Shown here: positions 44,976-54,156 of the stretch, piece by piece
Numbering within the stretch: position 1 is the first letter of the stretch
Layout of the letters: every line of letters starts with the position of its first letter
Assembly: GCA_900755095.1 (NCBI GenBank)
Contig: CAAEFE010000116.1
Location: forward strand, 1-64,000
Length of the DNA stretch: 64,000 nucleotides
Direction of reading: 5' to 3'
Source of the DNA: an uncultured Bacteroides sp.
GTDB lineage: Bacteria; Bacteroidota; Bacteroidia; Bacteroidales; Bacteroidaceae
Notes under the pieces: generated by a model
Told to the model about the DNA's origin: nothing
The model's input: the letters and a program-made list of their open reading frames with translations, nothing else
The model's database searches: none
Made by a program: the position numbers and the translations under genes

Positions 44976-46601
44976 ATGGCAAACAATTATTTGTTAAATT
45001 ATTGGATTAACGAAGTTCATTGGGGTTATAATTATTTACTAGTAGTTATTTTGCTCCTTGTCATCAGCATCTTACTATATAGAATCCGAAAATTGCAAAA
45101 AACGATTAAAAAGACCAATCATTCCTACCGTTTCTCCTTTGATATTCTCGATAACCTTCCTTTCCCCATCTTTGTAAAAGATATTACAAACGATTTCCGA
45201 TACTATTACTGGAATAAAGAATCAGCCGCTCAATCCGGCATTAGCAGTGAAGAGGCCATCGGACATACTGATTATGAAATTTACGGAGAAGAAAGAGGTG
45301 AAAAATACCGGCATATCGACAAAGAACTCATACAAGCAGGCAAAGTATATCGCAAAGAAGAGAAATACACCACTCCCGATGGAATCACCCATGATACTAT
45401 TGCCGTTAAATCTATTATTTCATGGGAAGGAGAAAAGAAATGGCTGTTGGCAACCCGGTGGGATATCACACAACTCAAGAATTATGAAAGAGAATTAGTT
45501 GCCGCCAAGGAAGAACTGGAAAAAGCATTGAAGAAGCAAAAACTAGCTCTAAAAAGTATCGACTTCGGCCTTATCTATATTGATAAAAATTACCGGGTAC
45601 AATGGGAGGAAACAAGACAAATAGCCAGCCTGGTAAAAGGCAGACGATACATACCGGGAAAAATTTGCTATCAGACCAGTGCACTTCGTAATGAACCGTG
45701 TGGACAATGTGCTTTCAAGAAAGCTATCGAACAGGGCAAAATTATCCGGCATACCATCAGAGTAGACGATGTAGATTTTGAAGTGACCGCAACACCTGTA
45801 TTCGGCGATGAAAAGGAAACTGAAATTATTGGAGGATTACTTCGTTTTGAAAACATCACTGAAAAATTAAAGATGGACAAAATGCTGCAGGAAGCAAAGG
45901 AAAAAGCCGAAGAATCCAATCGGCTCAAATCTGCCTTTCTCGCTAATATGAGCCATGAAATACGAACCCCGCTAAATGCGATTGTAGGATTCTCCGAAAT
46001 GGTTTGCCAAACGGAGGAAGAGGAAGAGAGAAAAGAATTTGTAAAAATCATCTCCAGCAACAATATCTTATTATTGCAACTAATAGACGACATCCTCGAT
46101 CTTTCTAAAATTGAAGCCGGTACTATGGAATTCACATTTGCACAGACTGATATCAACGAATTGATGGAAGGTATTTGCAGACAAATGCAAGAAAAGAATT
46201 CTTCCCCAGACATTCAAATCTTATTCACAGAGAAAGCAGATCAATGCATGATGTATACCGACCGCATACGTCTATCACAGGTTATCATCAACTTTACAAA
46301 TAATGCTTTGAAATTCACCCCTAAAGGTTCTATCGAAATGGGATACCGGATTGAAGAAGCCAAAGATGAAATATACTTTTATGTAAAAGATACAGGTATC
46401 GGAATTCCTGCTGACAAGATAGATAAAGTGTTTGAGCGCTTCGTCAAACTGAACTCCTTTATTAAAGGGACAGGACTCGGACTAGCCATCTGCCGTGTCA
46501 TAGTAGAAAGACTGGGCGGGGTTATCGGAGTGGAATCTAAAGAAGGAGAAGGCTCTCGCTTCTGGTTCAGAATTCCAAGGTCAGAGAAAATTGAGAAATA
46601 A
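44976..46601 (+). CDS. Membrane-anchored PAS sensor histidine kinase
   Basis: Orphan two-component sensor. From the ATG at 44976 (541 residues): a membrane segment at about 18-36 ([20 protein letters not shown]), PAS domain 1 (about 50-165, [20 protein letters not shown]), a coiled coil, PAS-like domain 2 (about 190-295) with three cysteines at 231, 242 and 245 (KICY...EPCGQC), then HisKA with phospho-acceptor His327 in SHEIRTPLN and the HATPase domain ([29 protein letters not shown]). No response regulator is adjacent; the nearest receiver protein is at 59.6 kb. The Cys motif might bind metal or sense redox. Confidence 0.92.
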   Translation: MANNYLLNYWINEVHWGYNYLLVVILLLVISILLYRIRKLQKTIKKTNHSYRFSFDILDNLPFPIFVKDITNDFRYYYWNKESAAQSGISSEEAIGHTDYEIYGEERGEKYRHIDKELIQAGKVYRKEEKYTTPDGITHDTIAVKSIISWEGEKKWLLATRWDITQLKNYERELVAAKEELEKALKKQKLALKSIDFGLIYIDKNYRVQWEETRQIASLVKGRRYIPGKICYQTSALRNEPCGQCAFKKAIEQGKIIRHTIRVDDVDFEVTATPVFGDEKETEIIGGLLRFENITEKLKMDKMLQEAKEKAEESNRLKSAFLANMSHEIRTPLNAIVGFSEMVCQTEEEEERKEFVKIISSNNILLLQLIDDILDLSKIEAGTMEFTFAQTDINELMEGICRQMQEKNSSPDIQILFTEKADQCMMYTDRIRLSQVIINFTNNALKFTPKGSIEMGYRIEEAKDEIYFYVKDTGIGIPADKIDKVFERFVKLNSFIKGTGLGLAICRVIVERLGGVIGVESKEGEGSRFWFRIPRSEKIEK

Positions 46602-46609
46602 TAAAAAGA

Positions 46610-46652
46610 AAAGAGGATATTGTGAAAAGTATGTTCCAATATCCTCTTTATC
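46610..46652. terminator. Bidirectional terminator, kinase / alcohol dehydrogenase
   Basis: AAAGAGGATATTG (46610-46622) and CAATATCCTCTTT (46637-46649) form a perfect 13-bp stem between the two convergent genes, with T-rich flank on the right and A-rich on the left. Confidence 0.85.
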
Positions 46653-46677
46653 CTATATTTTTAATGTAAGAGTATGC

Positions 46678-47823
46678 TTAAAGTGCAGTCTCTAATATCC
46701 TGCGGGCAACAGCACCCGTTACATTTCCATTCTCTCCATATTTAGCACCACGTTCATTGAATCGGTGTTCGATTTCCAGAATAGTATCCTGTCCGATGTT
46801 CTCTTCATGCAAACGTGTAGTCAGCCCAAGCGAACGAAAGAACTCTTCGGTATGACAAATCGCTTCATCAATCCGTTCTTCTCGCGTACCGGAAGTAATT
46901 CCCCAGACTCTTTCACCATACTGCAAAAGTTTATCTCCTTTTTCTTCATGAAGCACCTGTAAAGTGGCAGGAAGAACAATGGCTAACGTATGACCATGTG
47001 TCAATCCGTGCAAAGCAGTAATTTCATGACCAATCATGTGAGTTGCCCAGTCTTGCGACACTCCCATAGCAATAAATCCATTCAATGCCATTGTAGCCGA
47101 AAGCATAAAATCAGCCATCAGTTGATAATCATGCTGGTTTTCACGGATTTTCGGAGCTATTTCTACCAAAGTTTGTAAAATGCCTTCCGCCCAACGATCC
47201 ATAATGCGGCTCTGCCCGGGAGTAGTCATATATTGCTCCATCACATGAACAAAGGTATCAGCCAAACCACAGGCCACCTGATGAGGAGGCAAGGTAAAAG
47301 TTACTTCCGGGTCAAGAATAGAGAAGATTGGATAGTTAGCATAAAAAGGATATTTCTCTTTTGTTTCACGACGGGAAATAACTGCCCCGTTATTCATCTC
47401 CGAACCGGTAGCGGGCAAAGTCAATACAGTGGCAAGAGGTACAGTATGAGTGACTGGACGTCCGGCAAGTACTAAATCCCAGGCATCACCATCATACAGG
47501 ATTCCTGCGGAAATCAATTTCGTACCGTCAATAACGGAACCACCACCAACAGCCAGCAGATAATCTACTTTCTCTTCTTTTCCCAAAGCAATAGCTTTAC
47601 GGAGAGTTTCAATGGCAGGATTGGGTTCGATTCCCCAGAATTCTACTGTAAAATGATTCTTCAATGCTTCCTTTACCTGATCGTACACTCCGTTTTTCTT
47701 CACGCTTCCACCGCCAAAAGTAATCATAATACGCTTGTCGGACGGTATTTCTTTAGCCAACCGAGCAATCATCCCTTTTCCCATTATCAGTTTCACGGGA
47801 TTTTGAAAAATAAAATTTTCCAT
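46678..47823 (-). CDS. Iron-containing alcohol dehydrogenase (YqhD/BdhA-like)
   Basis: NAD(P)H-dependent reduction of aldehydes to alcohols. 381 residues. The nucleotide-binding domain has ITFGGGSVKKNGVYDQV and LLAVGGGSVIDGTKLI; the GGGS is the family loop. Metal ligands are in CGLADTFVHVMEQY (Asp, His) and ALHGLTHGHTLAI (His, His). The N-terminus MENFIFQNPVKLIMGKG matches the butanol dehydrogenase/YqhD branch. Its own -7 box is upstream, so it is probably monocistronic. The physiological aldehyde is not evident. Confidence 0.93.
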   Translation of the reverse strand: MENFIFQNPVKLIMGKGMIARLAKEIPSDKRIMITFGGGSVKKNGVYDQVKEALKNHFTVEFWGIEPNPAIETLRKAIALGKEEKVDYLLAVGGGSVIDGTKLISAGILYDGDAWDLVLAGRPVTHTVPLATVLTLPATGSEMNNGAVISRRETKEKYPFYANYPIFSILDPEVTFTLPPHQVACGLADTFVHVMEQYMTTPGQSRIMDRWAEGILQTLVEIAPKIRENQHDYQLMADFMLSATMALNGFIAMGVSQDWATHMIGHEITALHGLTHGHTLAIVLPATLQVLHEEKGDKLLQYGERVWGITSGTREERIDEAICHTEEFFRSLGLTTRLHEENIGQDTILEIEHRFNERGAKYGENGNVTGAVARRILETAL

Positions 47824-47868
47824 ATCTTAGTCTATTGTTATTATTTTGGTTATTAGTCACTATCCTTG

Positions 47869-47876
47869 CAAAGATA
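47869..47876 (-). promoter_or_regulatory. -7 box of the alcohol dehydrogenase gene
   Basis: TATCTTTG on the minus strand, 46-53 bp upstream of the start and just past the end of the 46-codon small gene. Confidence 0.6.
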
Positions 47877-47902
47877 TATGATTTATCCGAACCCTGTCAG
47901 AA

Positions 47903-48043
47903 TCAAGCGAAGAATTGTTGTGCCACGGAAGGAACCATAGCCGACAACCAGGGTTTCATATCCTCTGCTACCAATAACCAATACAATAATAATATAATGA
48001 AAATGGCAATAGCGATACCTACTAAAACTTTTCTCTGTTTCAT
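47903..48043 (-). CDS. 46-residue single-pass membrane protein
   Basis: ATG at 48043-48041, stop TGA at 47905-47903. The product is a basic start (MKQRKVLVG), a 17-residue hydrophobic helix (IAIAIFIILLLYWLLV), then an amphipathic tail AEDMKPWLSAMVPSVAQQFF ending in Ala. The order (positive N-terminus, one helix, short acidic/hydrophobic tail) is a typical small inner-membrane protein. It lies 26 bp upstream of the alcohol dehydrogenase -7 box, on the same strand, and is divergent from the trp operon. No family recognised. Confidence 0.6.
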   Translation of the reverse strand: MKQRKVLVGIAIAIFIILLLYWLLVAEDMKPWLSAMVPSVAQQFFA

Positions 48044-48146
48044 AATTGTTTTTGTTTAAATATTCAATATTTATAAGAACAGTTCAGGTTGAAAATTGTT
48101 CTATATCAGAAAAATGAAGGCAAAAGAGAAAAAAAGTCATTTTTTG

Positions 48147-48177
48147 TTTGCTGTTTCAAACAAAGTGTCTATATTTG
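48147..48177 (+). promoter_or_regulatory. trp operon promoter
   Basis: TTTG at 48147-48150, 19-bp spacer, TATATTTG at 48170-48177: a full match to the Bacteroides consensus. Transcription should begin about 48184, shortly before the leader peptide at 48201. Confidence 0.85.
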
Positions 48178-48200
48178 CCCTCATAAAATTACAAAAGACA

Positions 48201-48263
48201 ATGAGAACAATGTTAGTAAATACATATTGGTGGTGGCACCCGTTACAACTCCGACAGTCGTAA
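48201..48263 (+). CDS. trpL: trp leader peptide
   Basis: A 20-codon frame, MRTMLVNTYWWWHPLQLRQS, with three consecutive Trp codons at 48228-48236. It begins about 17 nt after the predicted transcription start and ends 50 nt before a strong intrinsic terminator, upstream of trpB. Stalling at the Trp codons under tryptophan starvation would leave 48252-48256 (CGACA) free to pair with the terminator's left arm. Confidence 0.85.
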   Translation: MRTMLVNTYWWWHPLQLRQS

Positions 48264-48350
48264 GGGAGCAGTGCTCGTATGTATATACCTCATTAAAGAT
48301 ATAACAGATTTGAAAGAGCCCTGTCGCAACTTGCGACAGGGCTCTTTTTA
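48252..48350 (+). promoter_or_regulatory. trp attenuator (antiterminator and terminator)
   Basis: Terminator: AAAGAGCCCTGTCGCAA (48313-48329) and TTGCGACAGGGCTCTTT (48331-48347) are a perfect 17-bp inverted repeat ending in a T-run. Antiterminator: CGACA at 48252-48256 can pair with TGTCG (48322-48326), and GGG at 48264-48266 with CCC (48319-48321). The first segment overlaps the end of the leader frame, so a ribosome that reaches the stop codon would cover it and let the terminator form. I recall a computationally described Bacteroidetes motif called Bacteroid-trp; this is probably a member. Confidence 0.8.
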
Positions 48351-48402
48351 TTTGCCCATTTTCGAACAGATTTAGATAATAACATAAAAAATAGATAGGA
48401 TT

Positions 48403-49590
48403 ATGAAAAGTTTTTTAGTTGACCAGGATGGCTATTACGGAGAATTCGGTGGTGCTTATGTACCGGAAATCCTCCACAAATGTGTTGAGGAACTGACGAA
48501 CAAGTACCTCGAAGTGATTGAAAGCGAAGAATTTAAAAAGGAATTTGAGCAGTTATTACGCGACTACGTAGGACGTCCTTCCCCACTCTATCTGGCAAAA
48601 CGCCTTTCCGAAAAGTATGGTTGCAAGTTGTATCTGAAACGGGAAGACCTGAATCATACCGGTGCACACAAAATCAACAACACCATCGGACAAATCTTGC
48701 TGGCACGCCGCATGGGAAAGAAACGCATCATCGCCGAAACCGGAGCCGGACAACATGGAGTAGCAACAGCTACCGTATGTGCGTTGATGGATATGGAATG
48801 TATCGTTTATATGGGAAAGACGGATGTAGAACGCCAACATATCAATGTGGAGAAAATGAAAATGCTGGGAGCTACCGTTATTCCCGTTACTTCCGGAAAC
48901 ATGACCTTGAAAGACGCAACCAACGAAGCGATCCGCGACTGGTGTTGCCATCCTGCCGACACTTATTATATTATCGGCTCTACCGTAGGCCCTCATCCTT
49001 ATCCTGATATGGTGGCACGCCTGCAATCTGTTATCAGCGAAGAAATAAAAAAACAACTGCAAGAAAAAGAAGGACGTGACTATCCGGATTATCTGATAGC
49101 CTGCGTTGGAGGAGGAAGTAATGCTGCCGGAACGATTTATCATTATATCAATGATGAACGGGTAGGCATCATTCTGGCGGAAGCCGGAGGTAAAGGAATA
49201 GAAACCGGAATGACCGCCGCCACCATCCAACTCGGTAAAATGGGAATTATCCACGGAGCGCGTACTTACGTCATCCAAAACGAAGACGGACAGATTGAAG
49301 AGCCTTACTCGATTTCCGCCGGACTGGATTATCCGGGCATTGGTCCGATACACGCCAATCTTGCCGCACAAAGACGTGCCAACGTTTTGGCAATCAATGA
49401 CGACGAAGCAATAGAAGCCGCTTACGAACTGACTAAACTCGAAGGTATTATCCCTGCACTGGAATCCGCCCATGCATTAGGAGCTTTGAGAAAATTGAAG
49501 TTCAAACCGGAAGATATCGTTGTATTGACTGTTTCAGGACGAGGAGACAAAGATATTGAAACCTATTTATCGTTTAATGAACAGCAATAA
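48403..49590 (+). CDS. trpB: Tryptophan synthase, beta subunit
   Basis: PLP enzyme that joins indole and serine. 395 residues, TrpB1 type. Begins with [18 protein letters not shown]; the PLP lysine is Lys90 in HTGAHKINN; phosphate-binding loop [11 protein letters not shown]-terminal [14 protein letters not shown]. First gene of the operon behind the attenuator. Placing trpB first and trpA last is usual in Bacteroides. All catalytic residues seen. Confidence 0.98.
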   Translation: MKSFLVDQDGYYGEFGGAYVPEILHKCVEELTNKYLEVIESEEFKKEFEQLLRDYVGRPSPLYLAKRLSEKYGCKLYLKREDLNHTGAHKINNTIGQILLARRMGKKRIIAETGAGQHGVATATVCALMDMECIVYMGKTDVERQHINVEKMKMLGATVIPVTSGNMTLKDATNEAIRDWCCHPADTYYIIGSTVGPHPYPDMVARLQSVISEEIKKQLQEKEGRDYPDYLIACVGGGSNAAGTIYHYINDERVGIILAEAGGKGIETGMTAATIQLGKMGIIHGARTYVIQNEDGQIEEPYSISAGLDYPGIGPIHANLAAQRRANVLAINDDEAIEAAYELTKLEGIIPALESAHALGALRKLKFKPEDIVVLTVSGRGDKDIETYLSFNEQQ

Positions 49591-49625
49591 GTAATTAGTA
49601 AACCATCATTCGTAATCAATAATCA
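49591..49625 (+). repeat. Weak heptamer array in the trpB-trpE gap
   Basis: Units GTAATTA, GTAAACC, ATCATTC, GTAATCA, ATAATCA fill the gap right after the trpB stop. Similarity between units is lower than in the other arrays. Confidence 0.45.
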
Positions 49626-49638
49626 AGCAATTATAGAA

Positions 49639-51045
49639 ATGAAAACATTTAATTATACAACTCATAGCAAACAAGTGCTCGGAGATATGCATACTCCTGT
49701 CAGCATTTACCTGAAAGTGCGCGACATGTATCCGCAATCTGCATTAATGGAAAGTTCCGACTATCATGCCGGAGAAAATTCCTTGTCATTTATAGCCCTC
49801 TGTCCCCTGGCAAGTATCGGTATAAATGGCGGCATTGTCACTTCCAACTATCCCGATAACAGCCGCACGGAAGAACCCCTGACAAAAACCTTCCATGTAG
49901 AAAAGGCCATGAACCGGTTTATCAATCAATTCCAGGTGACCGGGGATAATAAGAATGTATGTGGACTTTACGGATACACGACGTTCAACGCTGTGAAATA
50001 CTTCGAGCACATCCCGGTGAAAGAAAGTCACGATGAGCAAAATGACGCTCCGGATTTGCTATACATATTATATAAGTATGTCATTGTTTTCAATCATTTC
50101 AAAAATGAATTGACACTCGTTGAAATGTTGTCCGAAGGAGAAGAAAGCGGCTTACCGGAACTGGAAGCAGCCATCGAAAACCGGAATTATGCTTCTTACA
50201 ACTTCTCTGTAACAGGTCCCGTTACTAGCCCTATCACCGACGAGGAGCATAAAGCCAATGTCCGCAAAGGAATCGCGCACTGTATGCGTGGAGATGTTTT
50301 CCAAATCGTACTTTCCAGAAGATTTATCCAACCTTATGCCGGAGATGATTTCAAAGTGTACCGCGCACTCCGCAGCATCAATCCTTCTCCTTATCTTTTC
50401 TACTTCGATTTCGGAGGATACCGCATCTTCGGTTCTTCACCGGAAACACATTGCAAAATCGAAGATGGTCGTGCTTACATCGATCCGATTGCCGGAACTA
50501 CCCGCCGTACCGGAGATGTAGTAAAAGACCGGGAACTGACAGAAGCTTTATTGGCTGACCCTAAAGAAAATGCAGAGCATGTCATGCTGGTTGATCTTGC
50601 CAGAAACGACCTTTCCCGTAATTGTCATGATGTACGCGTACTATTCTATAAGGAACCACAATATTATAGTCATGTCATTCACCTGGTAAGCCGTGTCAGC
50701 GGTATGTTGAATGAGGGCGCAGATAAAATAAAAACGTTTATTGATACGTTTCCTGCCGGCACATTAAGCGGTGCTCCCAAAGTACGCGCTATGCAGTTAA
50801 TCAGCGAAATCGAACCACATAATCGTGGAGCCTATGGTGGCTGTATCGGTTTTATCGGATTGAACGGCGAATTAAATCAGGCTATCACTATCCGTACTTT
50901 TGTAAGCCGCAACAATGAACTCTGGTTCCAAGCCGGAGGAGGTATTGTAGCACGCAGTCAGGATGAATATGAACTGCAAGAGGTGAACAACAAACTGGGA
51001 GCACTGAAAAAGGCGATTGATTTAGCTGTCAAATTAAAAAATTGA
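49639..51045 (+). CDS. trpE: Anthranilate synthase component I
   Basis: Forms anthranilate from chorismate with ammonia from TrpG. 468 residues. The chorismate-binding core includes GDVFQIVLSRRF, FGSSPETHCKIEDG, DPIAGTTRRTG, ARNDLSRNC and FPAGTLSGAPKVRAMQLI. The N-terminal SALMESSDYHAGENSLSFIA matches the LLES feedback site for tryptophan, with the residues slightly changed (MESS), so inhibition by tryptophan is likely. Followed closely by trpG. Confidence 0.97.
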   Translation: MKTFNYTTHSKQVLGDMHTPVSIYLKVRDMYPQSALMESSDYHAGENSLSFIALCPLASIGINGGIVTSNYPDNSRTEEPLTKTFHVEKAMNRFINQFQVTGDNKNVCGLYGYTTFNAVKYFEHIPVKESHDEQNDAPDLLYILYKYVIVFNHFKNELTLVEMLSEGEESGLPELEAAIENRNYASYNFSVTGPVTSPITDEEHKANVRKGIAHCMRGDVFQIVLSRRFIQPYAGDDFKVYRALRSINPSPYLFYFDFGGYRIFGSSPETHCKIEDGRAYIDPIAGTTRRTGDVVKDRELTEALLADPKENAEHVMLVDLARNDLSRNCHDVRVLFYKEPQYYSHVIHLVSRVSGMLNEGADKIKTFIDTFPAGTLSGAPKVRAMQLISEIEPHNRGAYGGCIGFIGLNGELNQAITIRTFVSRNNELWFQAGGGIVARSQDEYELQEVNNKLGALKKAIDLAVKLKN

Positions 51046-51078
51046 AAGCAGAGATAGTATTTGAACAACCATTTTACA

Positions 51079-51657
51079 ATGACAATAAAAATGAAAATAT
51101 TACTTTTAGATAACTACGACTCTTTCACTTATAACCTACTGCACGCAGTGAAAGAATTAGGGGCTACAGATGTAGAAGTAGTTCGCAACGACCAGATAGA
51201 GCTTGATGAAGTAGACCGATTTGATAAAATCATCCTGTCTCCCGGACCGGGCATACCCGAAGAGGCCGGACTGCTATTACCTATTATTAAAAGATATGCT
51301 CCGACCAAAAGCATTCTGGGTGTCTGCCTCGGTCATCAAGCCATCGGCGAAGCTTTCGGAGCACGTCTGGAAAATCTCAAAGAAGTATATCATGGGGTAC
51401 AGACTCCGATTACCATCCTTCACCAGGATTTGCTTTTTGAAGGGTTGGGAAAAGAAATCCCTGTTGGAAGATACCATTCCTGGGTAGTCAGCCGGGAAGG
51501 TTTTCCCGATTGCCTGGAAATAACGGCAGAAAGTCAGGAAGGACAAATCATGGCAATCCGCCATAAGACCTACAATGTACATGGTATTCAGTTCCATCCC
51601 GAATCAGTATTAACTCCGCAAGGAAAAGAAATTATTAAAAACTTCTTAAACGATTAA
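51079..51657 (+). CDS. trpG: Anthranilate synthase component II (glutamine amidotransferase)
   Basis: Supplies ammonia to TrpE. Class I amidotransferase of 192 residues from the ATG at 51079: LLLDNYDSFTYNLLHAV, ILSPGPGIPEEAG, the nucleophile in LGVCLGHQAIGE and the catalytic pair in VHGIQFHPESVLTPQG. An ATG four codons later (51091, MKILLLDNYD) could be the true start; the TTG at 51061 is unlikely. Not fused to TrpD here, unlike in E. coli. Confidence 0.96.
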   Translation: MTIKMKILLLDNYDSFTYNLLHAVKELGATDVEVVRNDQIELDEVDRFDKIILSPGPGIPEEAGLLLPIIKRYAPTKSILGVCLGHQAIGEAFGARLENLKEVYHGVQTPITILHQDLLFEGLGKEIPVGRYHSWVVSREGFPDCLEITAESQEGQIMAIRHKTYNVHGIQFHPESVLTPQGKEIIKNFLND

Positions 51658-51661
51658 ACTT

Positions 51662-52657
51662 ATGAAACAGATTCTATACAAACTTTTCGAACATCAATAT
51701 TTGGGACGCGATGAGGCTCGCACCATTTTACAGAACATCGCACAAGGAAAATATAATGATGTACAGGTAGCCTCTTTAATTACCGTCTTTCTGATGCGTA
51801 ATATCTCTGTGGAAGAATTATGCGGTTTCCGCGATGCATTGCTTGAAATGCGTATTCCGGTTGATTTAAGTGAATTTGCTCCGATAGATATCGTAGGAAC
51901 CGGAGGTGATGGAAAAAATACATTTAATATTTCTACAGCTTCCTGTTTTACTGTTGCCGGAGCCGGTTTCCCGGTTGTGAAACATGGTAATTACGGAGCA
52001 ACATCAGTCAGCGGTGCCAGTAATGTAATGGAGCAACACGGTGTAAAGTTCACCAGTAACGTCGATCAACTGCGCCGTAGCATGGAGAAATGTAATCTTG
52101 CCTATCTGCATGCTCCTTTATTCAATCCGGCATTAAAGGCAGTTGCTCCGGTTCGTAAAGGATTGGCAGTGCGCACTTTCTTTAATATGCTCGGTCCGTT
52201 GGTTAATCCGGTATTACCGGCCTATCAGCTTTTAGGAGTTTACAACCTCCCGTTACTTCGCCTCTATACCTATACTTATCAGGAAAGCAAGACGAAATTT
52301 GCCGTTGTTCATAGTCTCGACGGATATGACGAAATCTCTCTGACAAATGAGTTTAAAGTGGCGACCAGCGATCATGAAAAGATTTACGCTCCCGAGAGTC
52401 TCGGATTCTCCCGCTATAAGGAAACTGACCTAGATGGTGGACAAACACCGGAAGATGCAGCTAAGATTTTCGACCAGATCATGAATAACACGGCTACAGA
52501 AGCTCAAAAAAATGTAGTGGTAGTCAATTCAGCTTTCGCCATCCATGTGATTTGTCCGGAGAAGACTATTGAAGAATGTATTGCTCTCTCCAAAGAGTCA
52601 TTGGAAAGTGGACGCGCATTAGCTACCCTAAAAAAATTCATTGAATTGAACAGTTAA
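51662..52657 (+). CDS. trpD: Anthranilate phosphoribosyltransferase
   Basis: Transfers phosphoribose from PRPP to anthranilate. 331 residues. DIVGTGGDGKNTFNIST is the PRPP-binding loop, VVKHGNYGATSVSGASNVME the anthranilate region, and FFNMLGPLVNPVLPAYQLLG the second conserved block (the family's glycine-rich SS-GS region reads SVSGASN). Four bases after the trpG stop, so coupled translation is likely. Confidence 0.97.
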   Translation: MKQILYKLFEHQYLGRDEARTILQNIAQGKYNDVQVASLITVFLMRNISVEELCGFRDALLEMRIPVDLSEFAPIDIVGTGGDGKNTFNISTASCFTVAGAGFPVVKHGNYGATSVSGASNVMEQHGVKFTSNVDQLRRSMEKCNLAYLHAPLFNPALKAVAPVRKGLAVRTFFNMLGPLVNPVLPAYQLLGVYNLPLLRLYTYTYQESKTKFAVVHSLDGYDEISLTNEFKVATSDHEKIYAPESLGFSRYKETDLDGGQTPEDAAKIFDQIMNNTATEAQKNVVVVNSAFAIHVICPEKTIEECIALSKESLESGRALATLKKFIELNS

Positions 52658-52705
52658 TGTTTTATTTTTGCAAATCCATCATTTACAATTAATAATCCCA
52701 CATCA

Positions 52706-53488
52706 ATGAAAGATATATTATCAGAGATTATAGCAAACAAACGATTTGAAGTTGACCTGCAAAAGCAGGCTATCTCCATCGAGCAATTACAGGAAGGTAT
52801 CAGCGAAGTTCCGACCTCTCGTTCTATGAAGCAGGCATTAGCCTCATCTGCATCGGGTATTATCGCTGAATTCAAGCGTCGGTCTCCATCCAAAGGATGG
52901 ATAAAGGAAGAAGCATGCCCGGAAGAAATTGTTCCCTCCTATGCAGCAGCAGGAGCTTCTGCCCTTTCCATCCTCACCGACGAGAAATTTTTCGGAGGAA
53001 GCCTGAAGGACATCCGCACTGCACGCCCTTTGGTAGAGATCCCCATTCTTAGGAAGGACTTCATCATTGACGAATACCAGCTTTATCAAGCCAAAATTGT
53101 CGGTGCCGATGCCGTACTTCTTATCGCAGCCGCATTAGAACCGGAGAAATGTAATGAACTTGCAGAAAAAGCTCATGAACTAGGTCTGGAAGTTCTTCTG
53201 GAGATTCATAGCTCCGAGGAATTAATATACATCGACAAGAAAATAGATATGGTAGGAATCAACAATCGTAATCTGGGTACTTTCTTCACTGATGTAGAAA
53301 ACTCTTTCCGCTTGGCCGGACAGCTTCCCCAAGATGCTGTATTGGTATCCGAAAGCGGCATCTCCGATCCGGAAATAGTAAACCGACTTCGGGCAGCCGG
53401 ATTCCGTGGATTCCTGATCGGTGAAACATTTATGAAAACACAGCAACCGGGAGAAACTTTACAGAATTTCCTGCAAGCAATCCAATAA
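52706..53488 (+). CDS. trpC: Indole-3-glycerol phosphate synthase
   Basis: Ring closure of CdRP to indole-3-glycerol phosphate. TIM barrel of 260 residues with IIAEFKRRSPSKGWI, LSILTDEKFFGGS, ILRKDFIIDEYQLYQA, VGINNRNLGTF and the phosphate loop LVSESGISDP. Catalytic Glu/Lys positions are all present. It is a separate gene from trpF, not the fused enterobacterial form. Confidence 0.97.
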   Translation: MKDILSEIIANKRFEVDLQKQAISIEQLQEGISEVPTSRSMKQALASSASGIIAEFKRRSPSKGWIKEEACPEEIVPSYAAAGASALSILTDEKFFGGSLKDIRTARPLVEIPILRKDFIIDEYQLYQAKIVGADAVLLIAAALEPEKCNELAEKAHELGLEVLLEIHSSEELIYIDKKIDMVGINNRNLGTFFTDVENSFRLAGQLPQDAVLVSESGISDPEIVNRLRAAGFRGFLIGETFMKTQQPGETLQNFLQAIQ

Positions 53489-53514
53489 ACTAATTATTCA
53501 AAACGGACAGCCCT

Positions 53515-54138
53515 ATGATTAACGGAAAAATTATCAAAGTATGCGGTATGCGTGAAGCTGAAAACATACAGGACGTAGAGTCTATCGAAGGCATAGATAT
53601 GCTGGGATTCATCTTCTATCCTAAATCTCCCCGATATGTCTACGAGCTTCCGGCTTACTTGCCCATTCATGCCCGACGTGTCGGAGTTTTCGTCAACGAA
53701 GACAAGCAGATAATCAGCATGTATGCTGATCGTTTCGGACTGAATTATGTACAGCTCCACGGAAATGAATCGCCCGAATACTGCCGGTCCTTACATTCCA
53801 CTGGATTGAAAATCATCAAGGCTTTTTCAGTAGACCGTCCCAAAGATTTGAGAAAGGTATATGACTACGAAAAAGTCTGTGATCTTTTTCTGTTCGATAC
53901 CAAATGCGAACAATATGGTGGTTCGGGAAATCAATTCGACTGGAGTATCCTGGATATGTACAATGGACATGTACCCTTCCTATTGAGCGGAGGCATTAAC
54001 TCATACAGTGCCAATGCCCTGAAAGAGTTTAAACATCCCCGGCTTGCCGGATACGATCTCAACAGCCGTTTTGAATTGAAACCGGGAGAAAAGGATCCGG
54101 AGCGTATCCGGACATTTTTAAACGAATTAAAATCATAA
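53515..54138 (+). CDS. trpF: Phosphoribosylanthranilate isomerase
   Basis: Amadori rearrangement of PRA to CdRP. 207 residues; IIKVCGMREAENIQ contains the catalytic Cys, followed by MLGFIFYPKSPRYV, GVFVNEDKQ, VQLHGNESPEYC and the catalytic-Asp region LFDTKCEQYGGSG, then LLSGGINSYSANAL. TIM-barrel length is normal. 26 bp after trpC. Confidence 0.96.
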   Translation: MINGKIIKVCGMREAENIQDVESIEGIDMLGFIFYPKSPRYVYELPAYLPIHARRVGVFVNEDKQIISMYADRFGLNYVQLHGNESPEYCRSLHSTGLKIIKAFSVDRPKDLRKVYDYEKVCDLFLFDTKCEQYGGSGNQFDWSILDMYNGHVPFLLSGGINSYSANALKEFKHPRLAGYDLNSRFELKPGEKDPERIRTFLNELKS

Positions 54139-54156
54139 TCTAAAAATTCCAACGTC

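Noticed and set aside
48556-49473. 305-codon open frame on the minus strand opposite trpB
   Set aside because: It is fully antisense to an intact, conserved trpB and its translation has no recognisable motif; codon structure of trpB explains the open frame.
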